A stretch of 64,000 nt of DNA from Pedobacter metabolipauper (GTDB lineage: Bacteria; Bacteroidota; Bacteroidia; Sphingobacteriales; Sphingobacteriaceae): contig NZ_SNYC01000005.1 in NCBI RefSeq assembly GCF_004362715.1, positions 1,781-65,780 of the forward strand, given 5' to 3'. Both the position numbers and the translations under genes were made by a program. The notes beneath the pieces are model-generated. The model made no database searches. It worked only from the letters and a program-made list of their open reading frames with translations, and was not told the DNA's origin. This document shows positions 1 through 8,191 of the stretch, one piece after another. Each line of letters opens with the position of its first letter. The first letter of the stretch is position 1.

Positions 1-2160
1 TCTCATTGATTGACGAGGCACTTAAGGCAATAGCCGTGGGCACTTCGTTTACATTATTAATCGAAACCGTGAATTCTTTTTCATAGTAAAGGCTGCCCTG
101 ATCAGTACTTCTGATGCGAACCAGATAACTGCTCTTGGTTTCAAAATCAGGACTTGGTGTTAGCTTTAAACTTGTCCCGTCAATCGTAAACGAAGCATTA
201 TCGGTGCTTCCAGTCCCGGTAACCAAAGTGTATGTAAACGTATTTGAAGCATCAGGATCAGTAGTACTTAAAGTCCCAATAGTTGAACCTGACGATTCAT
301 TCTCGTTGATGGACGAGGCACTTAAGGCAATAGCCGTGGGTGCTTCGTTTACATTATTAATTGAAACCGTAAACTCTTTATCATAGTAAAGGTTGCCCTG
401 GTCAGTACTCCTGATGCGAACCAGATAAGTACTTTTGGTTTCAAAATCAGGGCTTGGGGTTAGCTTTAAACTTGTCCCGTCAATCGTAAATGAAGCATTA
501 TCGGTGCTCCCGGTTCCGGTAACCAAAGCATAGGTAAACGTATTTGAAGCATCAGGATCAGTAGTACTCAAAGTTCCAACTGTTGAACCTGCAGCTACAT
601 TCTCGTTGATGGATGAGGCACTTAAGGCGATAGCCGTGGGTGCTTCGTTTACATTATTAATCGAAACCGTGAATTCTTTTTCATAATAAAGGCTGCCCTG
701 GTCAGTGGTTCTGATGCGAACCGAGTAATTGCTCTTGGTTTCATAATCAGGACTTGCTGTTAAGACCAGCTCGTTACCAGATATGCTGAAAGCTGAATTA
801 TCGGTACTTCCGGTCCCGGTAACCAGAGTATAGGTAAACGTATTTGAAGCATCAGGATCGGTAGTACTTAAGGTTCCAACTGTTGAACCTGCAGCTACAT
901 TTTCATTGATGGACGAGGCACTTAAGGCAATAGCAGTGGGTGCTTCATTGACATTGTTAATTGAAACCGTAAATTCTTTTTCATAATAAAGGTTGCCCTG
1001 GTCAGTAGTTCTGATACGAACCAAGTAACTGCTCTTGGTTTCAAAATCAGGACTTGGGGTTAGTTTTAAACTTGTCCCGTCAATCGTAAATGAGGCATTA
1101 TCTGTGCTTCCGGTTCCGGTAACCAGAGTATAGGTAAACGTATTTGAAGCATCAGGATCAGTAGTGCTTAAAGTTCCAACTGTAGAACCTGCGTCGGCAT
1201 TCTCGTTAATCGATGCAGCACCTAAGGCGATAGCGGTGGGTGCTTCGTTCACATTATTAATTGAAACCGTAAACTCTTTTTCATAGTAAAGGCTGCCCTG
1301 GTCAGTACTCCTGATGCGAACCAGATAACTGCTCTTGGTTTCATAATCAGGACTTGGGGTTAGTTTTAAACTTGTCCCGTCAATCGTAAATGAAGTATTA
1401 TCGGTGCTTCCAGTCCCGGTAACCAGAGTATATGTAAAAGTATTTGAAGCATCAGGATCAGTAGTACTTAAGGTTCCAACTGTTGAGCCTGCGGCAACAT
1501 TCTCGTTGATGGACGAGGCACTCAACGCGATAGTGGTGGGTGCTTCGTTCACATTGTTAATTGAAACCGTAAATTCTTTTTCATAGTAAAGGCTGCCCTG
1601 GTCAGTACTTCTGATGCGAACCAGATAACTGCTCTTGGTTTCATAATCAGGACTTGGGGTTAGCTTTAAACTTGTCCCGTCAATCGTAAACGAAGCATTA
1701 TCTGTACTTCCGGTCCCGGTAACCAAAGTGTATGTAAACGTATTTGAAGCATCAGGATCAGTAGTACTTAAAGTTCCAACTGTAGAACCTGCTGCTACAT
1801 TCTCATTGATTGACGAGGCACTCAAAGCGATAGCTGTAGGTGTTTCATTGACATTAGTAACTGAAACCGTAAACTCTTTTTCGAAATAAAGACTGCCCTG
1901 GTCAGTACTTCTGATACGAACTGAGTAGCTACTTTTTGTTTCAAAATTTGGACTTGGGGTTAGCTTTAAACTTGTCCCGTCAATCGTAAATGAAGCATTA
2001 TCGGTGCTTCCAGTCCCGCTAACCAGAGTATAGGTAAACGTATTTGAGGCATCAGGATCAGTGGTGCTTAAAGTTCCAACTGTTGAACCTGCGGCAGCAT
2101 TCTCATTAATGGACGCAGCACTTAAGGCTATAGCTGTAGGGGCTTGATTGGCACTACTAA
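1..2160 (-). repeat. Tandem 300-bp coding repeats (seven full units plus the start of an eighth)
   Basis: Unit boundaries, marked by the stretch encoding SxINEN, fall at 1, 301, 601, 901, 1201, 1501, 1801 and 2101, an exact 300-bp period with no indel. Units are nearly identical at DNA level. The unit at 601-900 carries a divergent patch around 765-815, where the usual SFTIDGTSLKLTPSP peptide is replaced by a SISGNELVLTASP-like version. Such near-identity points to recent expansion or ongoing conversion between units. Confidence 0.95.
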
Positions 2161-2524
2161 CTGTCCCTGTGCCACCTAAATCAATCAAGCTGCAACTATT
2201 TGTAGGTCCTCTTTGCCAACCACCATTTGTTAATCCTGCGTAACTTTTAGAAGGCGGATTAACTGACGTTACATTAGTGTTAAAAAACCAAAGTTCGTTA
2301 TCACTATCCAACATCTCCCAGCGGTTATTTGTGGCATTAAATCTTAAATAAACCGAATAACTAGGGTTATCAACATACCTATAGCTATTTTTCCCATCTA
2401 CCGTACCATTCAGGCTAAGTGTAAATTGATTTCCACAGTTATCATTAAATTGGATATCCTGAGCATACAGACTGGCACCGCCGATTACAAAAAAGAAGAG
2501 AAAAAAAAGTAAAGATTTACCCAT
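1..2524 (-). CDS. Secreted cadherin-like tandem-repeat adhesin (3' end outside window)
   Basis: The frame is open from an ATG at 2524 to the left edge, so at least 841 residues are present and the C-terminus is missing. Residues 1-22 form a Sec signal peptide (MGKSLLFFLFFFVIGGASLYAQ). Residues 23 to about 120 form a unique N-terminal domain with cysteines (DNCGNQF, PTNSCSLID). From about residue 121 the protein is a chain of 100-residue units with cadherin-like features (DPDASNTFTYTL, NEAPTAIALS, a VRIRSTDQGSLYYEKEFTV strand). The family role is cell-surface adhesion or calcium-stiffened stalks; the surface location and any T9SS tail cannot be checked here. It lies 23 bp after the last tail-collar gene and is probably in that operon. 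The exact function is not known. Confidence 0.85.
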   Translation of the reverse strand, partial: MGKSLLFFLFFFVIGGASLYAQDIQFNDNCGNQFTLSLNGTVDGKNSYRYVDNPSYSVYLRFNATNNRWEMLDSDNELWFFNTNVTSVNPPSKSYAGLTNGGWQRGPTNSCSLIDLGGTGTVSSANQAPTAIALSAASINENAAAGSTVGTLSTTDPDASNTFTYTLVSGTGSTDNASFTIDGTSLKLTPSPNFETKSSYSVRIRSTDQGSLYFEKEFTVSVTNVNETPTAIALSASSINENVAAGSTVGTLSTTDPDASNTFTYTLVTGTGSTDNASFTIDGTSLKLTPSPDYETKSSYLVRIRSTDQGSLYYEKEFTVSINNVNEAPTTIALSASSINENVAAGSTVGTLSTTDPDASNTFTYTLVTGTGSTDNTSFTIDGTSLKLTPSPDYETKSSYLVRIRSTDQGSLYYEKEFTVSINNVNEAPTAIALGAASINENADAGSTVGTLSTTDPDASNTFTYTLVTGTGSTDNASFTIDGTSLKLTPSPDFETKSSYLVRIRTTDQGNLYYEKEFTVSINNVNEAPTAIALSASSINENVAAGSTVGTLSTTDPDASNTFTYTLVTGTGSTDNSAFSISGNELVLTASPDYETKSNYSVRIRTTDQGSLYYEKEFTVSINNVNEAPTAIALSASSINENVAAGSTVGTLSTTDPDASNTFTYALVTGTGSTDNASFTIDGTSLKLTPSPDFETKSTYLVRIRSTDQGNLYYDKEFTVSINNVNEAPTAIALSASSINENESSGSTIGTLSTTDPDASNTFTYTLVTGTGSTDNASFTIDGTSLKLTPSPDFETKSSYLVRIRSTDQGSLYYEKEFTVSINNVNEVPTAIALSASSINE

Positions 2525-2547
2525 GTTTTTAAAAAAAATAAATTTTA

Positions 2548-3093
2548 TTATCCAGGAGAGGGATAATTCCCATATGCACAAATGATGAAATTGAGTCCCA
2601 GGCTAGGTTGAATATTTGAAATGAGATCGGGATCCGCTGTACCTTCTGGCTGAATACAATCACTGTTCATCTTTGTATTAATTGCTGTGGGATTCACAAT
2701 CATATTCACATAATCCCTATCTGCATTTGCACGGTTTGCAAAAATACGATCCGTAGGATCCGAACTGGTACCAGCCACAGTTGATGCTTTTAACAAATGG
2801 CTATGGCCCGGCAATTGGTGATAATCTAACTTATTAGATACCGATCCGCCTGCATCAGGGAATTTTCGTGGTGTCAGATTTGGGCCATCTCCCTTACCCA
2901 TAGGTATTAACCCGCCAGTAAAATCAGGGAGTTTAAACGTGCGCTTAACGGGGTCACCTCCATAGGTCATCCCTAATACGCCAAATAACGGTTGATAAAC
3001 TGATGAAGATAATTCCTGTCCCTGACAGAAAAACCAGTTCAATGGTGCAAAAGTTCCAGTAAATATTCTTATTTCTCCTACGTATGCTTCCAT
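2548..3093 (-). CDS. Phage tail collar domain protein (MdpB-like), copy 3
   Basis: 181 residues. It opens with MEAYVGEIRIFTG, then the collar signature FAPLNWFFCQGQ (residues ~16-27), then LPDFTGG at ~55-61, and ends in a conserved NFIICAYGNYPSPG tail. This matches the tail-collar family (PF07484) often annotated as microcystin-dependent protein in bacteria. No signal peptide is visible. It is the third of three tandem paralogues and sits directly upstream of the cadherin-repeat adhesin. In phages this domain forms trimeric fibre or collar parts; the role of chromosomal copies is not established. Confidence 0.85.
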   Translation of the reverse strand: MEAYVGEIRIFTGTFAPLNWFFCQGQELSSSVYQPLFGVLGMTYGGDPVKRTFKLPDFTGGLIPMGKGDGPNLTPRKFPDAGGSVSNKLDYHQLPGHSHLLKASTVAGTSSDPTDRIFANRANADRDYVNMIVNPTAINTKMNSDCIQPEGTADPDLISNIQPSLGLNFIICAYGNYPSPG

Positions 3094-3135
3094 ATGCTTT
3101 TAATTTTAATAGTTAATTATTGATAATTGTGTTGA

Positions 3136-3666
3136 TTAAGGTTTTTGTGGGTAAATGCCAGATGTAGCAATGATAAAATTTATCCCCAAATAAGGCATTA
3201 GATTAGCTATTGGATCTGAAATACCAGCTTCAGCTATTGTTTTCAGACTCATAGTCACTAGCGCAGGACTTTGACCCTGGGGATAGGTAAAATAATCTTT
3301 ATCTGCATCACCGGTATCTCCAAAAATATTATTGTCGGGGTTACCTGATCCAAGCGAACCCGGTAATGTTGAAGCATTCAATTGATGGTTATGCAAAGGC
3401 ATTTGTTTATATGTAAGTTTAATGGATGCCGAACCTATTGATTGGCCTTGTTTGATGTTTACATTATCATTAACCATAGGTACGCGTCCCCTTAGGTCGG
3501 GTAAAGCAAAGTTGTTGACCCCATCGCCGCCAAACTGTATACCGATCAGAGAAAAAAGATCTTTTGTGTCTTTATTAAGAGTTAACACCTGCCCGTTGCA
3601 AAAGGCCCAGCCTTTAGGAGCGTAATGAAAAGAGATCATTTTGATCTCTGCAAGAAATGGTTCCAT
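3136..3666 (-). CDS. Phage tail collar domain protein (MdpB-like), copy 2
   Basis: 176 residues with the family layout: MEPFLAEIKMISF start, the YAPKGWAFCNGQ motif near residues 15-26, a GGDGVNNFALPDLRGRVP block near 46-63, and the NFIIATSGIYPQKP tail. It is spaced 42 bp from copy 3 and 18 bp from copy 1, so the three are almost certainly co-transcribed. It is the paralogue most similar in layout to copy 1. There is no signal sequence, so it is predicted cytoplasmic or exported by a non-Sec route. No phage structural genes (terminase, capsid, tape measure) are nearby. Confidence 0.85.
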   Translation of the reverse strand: MEPFLAEIKMISFHYAPKGWAFCNGQVLTLNKDTKDLFSLIGIQFGGDGVNNFALPDLRGRVPMVNDNVNIKQGQSIGSASIKLTYKQMPLHNHQLNASTLPGSLGSGNPDNNIFGDTGDADKDYFTYPQGQSPALVTMSLKTIAEAGISDPIANLMPYLGINFIIATSGIYPQKP

Positions 3667-3684
3667 AAAATTAAGTTTATTTGG

Positions 3685-4218
3685 TTAAGGCATTGAAGGA
3701 TATATACCTTTCAGAGCAATGATAAATCCCATTGTAAAAAAAGGCTGTACATTGTTTACGGGTAAGTTTTTGGAATCATTGGAACTGATGGCACCTCTAT
3801 TTATAGCCGCATTAATTAAAGTATCTTCAACGTATTCTTTATCAGGTTCGGTTTCTGTTCCAGTATTTGCAAAAATGGCATTGGTCGGAATGTTTGCATT
3901 ACCAGCCGCATTGGTTGCATACATCTTATGACCATGGGGAGGCAGATTACTTTCTTTCAACACGTTCGTTTCTGTTCCTCCACGCTGCCCCAGATTGATA
4001 TTTGGCAAAGTCGCACTACCGACTGCATGTATCGGAACCCGGCCACGCAGGTCGGGCAATGCAAAAGTAGTCTGACCATCACCACCATAATTGGTACCGA
4101 TTACATTAAAGAGCATATCATATTCATAAGTTTTCAACAACTGTCCTTCACAAAAGTCCCAGTTTTCTGGTGGTCTCTGACCGGTAAACATTCTTATTTC
4201 TCCTATATAATTATCCAT
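3685..4218 (-). CDS. Phage tail collar domain protein (MdpB-like), copy 1
   Basis: 177 residues and first gene of the operon. The N-terminus MDNYIGEIRMFTG is followed by RPPENWDFCEGQLL (residues ~15-28), then YGGDGQTTFALPDLRGRVP (~44-62), and a NVQPFFTMGFIIALKGIYPSMP tail. All three paralogues share the FCxGQ, LPDxxG and FIIAxxGxYP motifs, which suggests a hetero-oligomer built from three related subunits rather than redundant copies. Transcription should start in the gap 4219-4534. The link to the downstream adhesin is inferred from spacing only. Confidence 0.85.
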   Translation of the reverse strand: MDNYIGEIRMFTGQRPPENWDFCEGQLLKTYEYDMLFNVIGTNYGGDGQTTFALPDLRGRVPIHAVGSATLPNINLGQRGGTETNVLKESNLPPHGHKMYATNAAGNANIPTNAIFANTGTETEPDKEYVEDTLINAAINRGAISSNDSKNLPVNNVQPFFTMGFIIALKGIYPSMP

Positions 4219-4534
4219 ATATTATTTATTTTAATTGTTATACGTTCGCGTGATTATAAGACAGCACCTCTTATGAGTACAATGATTTTCATTACAATTG
4301 GTTGGTTTGCTGATCTATTAAAAGCCTGTGTTTTTACTGGTTAAACAGAATTACATGCAGCTAAAAAATATTCCTAAAAGTAGTAACAGATACGCGCTAA
4401 GTAGCAAGTCGCATCATATGCGGATGTCCTGTTTTGATGAAACAGGACATTAAACTAAATTACCGGCCCTTTAGAGACCGGCAAGCAGGTATTATTTTAA
4501 AGAAATATAAAAATCCAGAATCTTATTGCACAGA
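4219..4534. other. Intergenic region between the AraC gene and the tail-collar operon
   Basis: About 316 bp with no credible gene; short plus-strand frames here have no family features. It should hold the terminator of the upstream araC-like gene and the promoter of the collar/adhesin operon. Two inverted repeats lie side by side: a perfect 5-bp palindrome around 4410-4422 and the perfect 11-bp hairpin at 4424-4450. No clear TAnnTTTG box was seen on the minus strand. Confidence 0.6.
4424..4450 (-). terminator. Perfect 11-bp inverted repeat, probable terminator hairpin
   Basis: The arms 4424-4434 (ATGTCCTGTTT) and 4440-4450 (AAACAGGACAT) are perfectly complementary around a 5-nt loop. It lies about 85 bp past the stop of the araC-like gene. 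No long U-run follows on either strand, so a protein-binding operator for the downstream operon is an alternative. Confidence 0.45.
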
Positions 4535-5047
4535 TTATTGCTGTTGTCTCAAATATTCAGATGGAGATAAACCAGTGCATTTTTTGAATGCATTGAAAAA
4601 GTTACTTCTGGAGGTGAATCCTGCTTCAGTGGCAAGGCCCTCAAAAGTATACTCTTTCCAATTCTCACTTTTTAATCGCCTTTTAATAAAGTCTATCCGG
4701 TGGTCATTGATAAAGTCAGAAAAACGTTTATTGTAGGAGTGGTTAAGCAAATAAGAAAGGTGATACAATGGCATATCTAATTGTCTGGCTAAATCGCTAA
4801 TGGTAAGTCCTTGTATTTTAAATGGCTCATACGTGCTAACATATTCGTCAAGCCTGGTAGTGTATTCCACAATCAATTCCTTACTAAATGGAACTTCCCG
4901 GACCAATGTCTCCGGACTAAGAGTTGCATCATTTTCAATGCCCTTCTGGTTTACATGATCAGAATATTTTCGCTTTTTAAAAAGAAATATTGCAGTTATA
5001 AAGAAGGTAAAAACACCTACTATTATGAGCAGATCATAAAACTCCAT
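4535..5047 (-). CDS. AraC-family regulator with a single N-terminal membrane segment
   Basis: 170 residues. Residues ~5-25 (LLIIVGVFTFFITAIFLF) form one hydrophobic segment followed by KKRK, which predicts a membrane anchor with the rest in the cytoplasm. Residues ~75-168 form an AraC DNA-binding domain with both helix-turn-helix units (SDLARQLDMPLYHLSYLLN and the ATEAGFTSRSNFFNAFKKCTGLSPSEYL signature). It is much shorter than usual Bacteroidota membrane AraC proteins, which have several transmembrane helices, so it may be a minimal or truncated form. Its target is unknown; the collar operon just downstream is a candidate. Confidence 0.8.
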   Translation of the reverse strand: MEFYDLLIIVGVFTFFITAIFLFKKRKYSDHVNQKGIENDATLSPETLVREVPFSKELIVEYTTRLDEYVSTYEPFKIQGLTISDLARQLDMPLYHLSYLLNHSYNKRFSDFINDHRIDFIKRRLKSENWKEYTFEGLATEAGFTSRSNFFNAFKKCTGLSPSEYLRQQQ

Positions 5048-5403
5048 ACCTGATTTCCATTATTTGAGACGTATTAATTTAATCTTATTATGTCATAAGA
5101 ATAATTTCTTATCCAACATTAATAATACAGATGCAAATTAATAAATAATTAACAGAAACTAAAGATTATGCAGTTATATTTTCAACGAATTATTATATCA
5201 TGAAACATAAAGAATTCTCTTGAATAATCATTATCTCTAAATCAGAATTGTTATTGATTCTATTCCATTTACTTTCCAAGATATTGTGGTTCGTTAAGTT
5301 AGATCTGTGTTCGACAACTGTAATACTAGATTACTTACTACAAGTCGTGATTCATAACTTTTTTTTGTGTCTGCTATTGCTTTGTATTTCTATATCAAAA
5401 TAG
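5048..5403. other. AT-rich intergenic region without a recognisable gene
   Basis: About 356 bp, very AT-rich. It separates the 3' end of the propeller gene at 5404 from the start of the araC-like gene at 5047, so it must hold the terminator of the first and the promoter of the second. No ORF, RNA or clear promoter box could be supported. Confidence 0.5.
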
Positions 5404-6312
5404 CTAATCAAAGGGAATATTAATTTCTTTGAGATCTGTTCCATCTAAATTTATGGATTGAATAGTATATTCATCATCGGATTTCATGAAAAATATTCTG
5501 TTCAATTTCTTATTATAACGACGCGCAGTAAACTGTCTGCCATTAGATGGCAGAATTAACTTTTCATACTTTGAAAGCAAATCTATTGTGACTAACTCAT
5601 AATACGAACTACATATAATATGATTTTGATCTATGAAAGCAGGGTCGAAATATCCAGTGGAATTTGTCAGAGTGTCGTTTTTTGTAACTAATCTATTTAA
5701 TACCCCCGACCTTTTTCCATAAAAGAATATTCCTCCTTCTTTATCTCCCATATTAAATACCATAGTAAGACTATCAACATCCGTTATATGATAGATAGAA
5801 TAGGCTTTCAAATTAGTCACTTTTGCTATTTTATTGTTGTGAAGATCCAGGCTATAGACATCAAATTTATGTGGTGCAGCTCTGGCAATTGGAGAATAAG
5901 CTTTAAATTCATCAGCTAGTGTATAATATATATTCTTTTTATCATTAGAAAAGATTGCTTCCATTTTTAAGCTATTGGTATCTGTCAATTGCTTTAAATT
6001 GTCACCATTTATACTAACTCTCCAAATGGAACTTTTAAAACTTTTACCCGCATACCCAATAAATACAATTTCCTCACCATCTGGCGAAAACCTTGGAGAT
6101 TTACAATCTAGATCTATAGTAGTGTCTACCAGTAATTTGATATCTGTACCATCAATATTAGCTTTGTAGAGCATTATTTTTCCATTAAAAAATCTTGAAA
6201 AAACGATATGCTTTCCATCTGCAGTTATATCGAATGAATCTAATCTATTTTCTTTAGCATGTTTTTCGCTGCTATTGATACACATTGAAAAAAGTAAACA
6301 GATAATAAACAA
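5404..6312 (-). CDS. TolB/PD40-type beta-propeller lipoprotein (paralogue A)
   Basis: 302 residues from a TTG at 6312. The start is weak: the in-frame codons before it read like a normal KILTLFIIC lipoprotein start, but TTA stands where an ATG would be expected and is preceded by TAG. The next ATG is residue 10. LLFSMC near residues 6-11 resembles a lipobox. Propeller blades are marked by PRFSPDGEEIVFIG (~72-85), the DGTDIKLL and NGDNLKQLTD loops, and repeated YSxDLHxNKI strands. PD40 proteins usually scaffold or sense in the periplasm; no function is assigned. A second copy lies at 7327-8103. The start codon may be decayed, making this a possible pseudogene. Confidence 0.6.
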   Translation of the reverse strand: MFIICLLFSMCINSSEKHAKENRLDSFDITADGKHIVFSRFFNGKIMLYKANIDGTDIKLLVDTTIDLDCKSPRFSPDGEEIVFIGYAGKSFKSSIWRVSINGDNLKQLTDTNSLKMEAIFSNDKKNIYYTLADEFKAYSPIARAAPHKFDVYSLDLHNNKIAKVTNLKAYSIYHITDVDSLTMVFNMGDKEGGIFFYGKRSGVLNRLVTKNDTLTNSTGYFDPAFIDQNHIICSSYYELVTIDLLSKYEKLILPSNGRQFTARRYNKKLNRIFFMKSDDEYTIQSINLDGTDLKEINIPFD

Positions 6313-6477
6313 AGTAAGTATTTTTAACTATATTCTACTTAAGAACATATATCTATCATTAATGCCTTCCAGGTAAATTTAATTTAAAGCTACTATAAGA
6401 AGATCCAATTTTCATGATTAAATTAATAGACAATTAATTACACCAGCTCATATTAATTTAATAATCAAAGCCTAATT

Positions 6478-7242
6478 TTAATTAGCTATTAACTCACTAA
6501 CTAATTCCGCCAGATTTCCAAGTAGCATAGCCTCTTCACTCATCGGATTGTCTCCAAATGAATTTAAAAATTCATTTACTTCATTAAAATGTGGACTTAC
6601 TTCATTTACCAATTTTTTCTTTTGCTTTTCACTCATTGCATCAATAAGTTCGGTTCTTTCATCGTCATCTGAAATGCCCCACTTCTTTATTAAGGGTATC
6701 AAATGCCGCAATTTTTCAGGGATGTTTTTTTTATAAAATCTGGGCTCCATTATCCCTTTAAAAAAAATCTCCTCATTACTTTCAATAGTATTGATAATAT
6801 ACTCCAAATCCCCGACTAAGTTTCGTTCGTAATTTAATCCGAAACAAATCACATTTCTATAAAGAAAAACACTTTCTATATTTGATAACCCTAAGCCGCT
6901 TATTTTATCAAAGAATGAAATTCTAAAATTTTCTATAAAATTTTTAACAGTATACTGTCTAGCCTCTGATATATATACTTTATAAGGATAATTTTTTAAG
7001 GTTATTGGAGTTTTATAATTAAATATTTCGTCAGGATTATTTATAGAAAATGCCCAATCTGACTCTATTTTTATGTTAATTGACAACAAATCATTATATA
7101 TATCAAGTTGAACTTTATAATTTCTATAATTATTAATCACAATTTTCTTTAATGATTTCCCATTAAAATTTGCATTAAAAAGATTTTGTGATGAGACCTT
7201 CCCATTTAATCTCTTTGTAATTTCTTCTAAGCTTGTCTTCAT
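6478..7242 (-). CDS. Hypothetical protein, immunity-like C-terminus
   Basis: 254 residues, ATG start, no signal peptide or membrane segment. The N-terminal ~150 residues are rich in beta-strand and Asn/Ile (IVINNYRNYKVQLDIYNDLL). The C-terminal ~75 residues are helical and acidic, starting RHLIPLIKKWGISDDDERTELI and ending in a helix with SEEAMLLGNLAELVSEL. That C-terminal pattern reminds me of small immunity-like proteins of Bacteroidota, but I cannot name a family. It is lodged between two propeller paralogues, as if it were part of a duplicated cassette. The codon mix is very AT-rich compared with the PULs, suggesting accessory DNA. Confidence 0.6.
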   Translation of the reverse strand: MKTSLEEITKRLNGKVSSQNLFNANFNGKSLKKIVINNYRNYKVQLDIYNDLLSINIKIESDWAFSINNPDEIFNYKTPITLKNYPYKVYISEARQYTVKNFIENFRISFFDKISGLGLSNIESVFLYRNVICFGLNYERNLVGDLEYIINTIESNEEIFFKGIMEPRFYKKNIPEKLRHLIPLIKKWGISDDDERTELIDAMSEKQKKKLVNEVSPHFNEVNEFLNSFGDNPMSEEAMLLGNLAELVSELIAN

Positions 7243-7326
7243 ATTTTTTTAACCGTCATACCAATAAGCCATTATATACATGACCATTAACATAGTAAGA
7301 TAATTTAAACATTAATCATTTAAAAG

Positions 7327-8103
7327 TTAGTCAAATGGAACATTAATCTCTTTAAGGCCTGTTCCATCTACATTGATGGATCGAATAAGAAATTCGTTAT
7401 CTTCTTTCATGAAAAATATTCTATTCAATTTCTTATTAAATCGAAGTGCGATAAACTGACCTCCATCAGATGACAGAATTGACTTCTCGTACTTTGAAAG
7501 CAAATGTATAGTGACTAATTTATAATTCGAATTGCATATGATATGATTTCGATCTATAAAAGCAGGTTCTGAGTATAAAGTTGAGTTTGCTAAAGTATCA
7601 TTTTTAGTGACAAGTCTATTTAAAACTTCTGATCTTTTTTCATAAAAGTATATTCCTCGTTCTTTATCTCCCATATTAAAAGCCATAGTAAGGCTATCGA
7701 TATCCGTTAAATAGTAGATAGAATATGCTTTCAGATTGGTAATTTTTGTTATTTTATTGCTATTAAGTTCCAGTTTATAAATATCAAATTTATGCGGAGC
7801 TGCTACACCAATTGGAGAATAAGCGGCGTATTCATCAGCTCGTGTATAATAAATATTCTTTTTATCGTTAGAAAAAATTGCTTCCATTTTTAAGCTATTG
7901 GTATCCGTTACCTGCTTTAAATTGCCGCCATCAGATTCTATTTTAATTGTTCCCTGAGAAAAAAGGAGTGGCTCATTTCTCTTTGGTAAAAAATGTGCTA
8001 AATCTTCTGCAAGCATTTTATAGTACATAAAATCATTCAATGCTCCTATCAGAAGATAGCTGACAAAACCAGATGAAAACAAAATAAAAAAACAGTAATC
8101 CAA
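7327..8103 (-). CDS. TolB/PD40-type propeller protein with replaced N-terminus (paralogue B)
   Basis: 258 residues from a TTG at 8103; the first ATG in frame is residue 26, so the start is uncertain. From residue ~58 (GGNLKQVTDTNSLKMEAI) to the end it is very similar to paralogue A from its residue ~105 on, including the last residues KEIN(V/I)PFD. Before that point it has no propeller blades: residues ~3-22 form a hydrophobic segment and residues 24-55 are unrelated to A. The first two or three blades are therefore missing, which should break a closed propeller. Likely a recombined partial duplicate and possibly non-functional. Confidence 0.55.
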   Translation of the reverse strand: MDYCFFILFSSGFVSYLLIGALNDFMYYKMLAEDLAHFLPKRNEPLLFSQGTIKIESDGGNLKQVTDTNSLKMEAIFSNDKKNIYYTRADEYAAYSPIGVAAPHKFDIYKLELNSNKITKITNLKAYSIYYLTDIDSLTMAFNMGDKERGIYFYEKRSEVLNRLVTKNDTLANSTLYSEPAFIDRNHIICNSNYKLVTIHLLSKYEKSILSSDGGQFIALRFNKKLNRIFFMKEDNEFLIRSINVDGTGLKEINVPFD

Positions 8104-8127
8104 ACAGTAAATGGACTTAGACGAGAT

Positions 8128-8165
8128 TAAATTAATAGAAGAATTAACTATCTTCTATTAATTTA
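8128..8165. terminator. Perfect 15-bp inverted repeat downstream of the azoreductase gene
   Basis: Arms 8128-8142 and 8151-8165 are perfectly complementary over 15 bp with an 8-nt loop (ATTAACTA). It sits 27 bp past the azoR stop (8192, minus strand) and just upstream of paralogue B. It is AT-rich with short T stretches, fitting a transcription terminator. The left arm sequence GATTAAATTAATAGA also occurs near 6417-6431, upstream of paralogue A. Confidence 0.6.
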
Positions 8166-8191
8166 TCTTTGGGTAAATGGAACATTTGCCC

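Noticed and set aside
135-1586. Plus-strand short frames inside the repeat region
   Set aside because: They are repeat shadows of the minus-strand adhesin gene and carry no signal or family features.
1-2160. Long direct repeats that might be taken for a CRISPR or satellite array
   Set aside because: The period is 300 bp with no spacers and the DNA encodes one open reading frame of cadherin-like units.
2548-4218. A prophage remnant because of tail-collar domains
   Set aside because: No capsid, terminase, integrase, portal or lysis genes are nearby; chromosomal collar-domain proteins of this kind are common.
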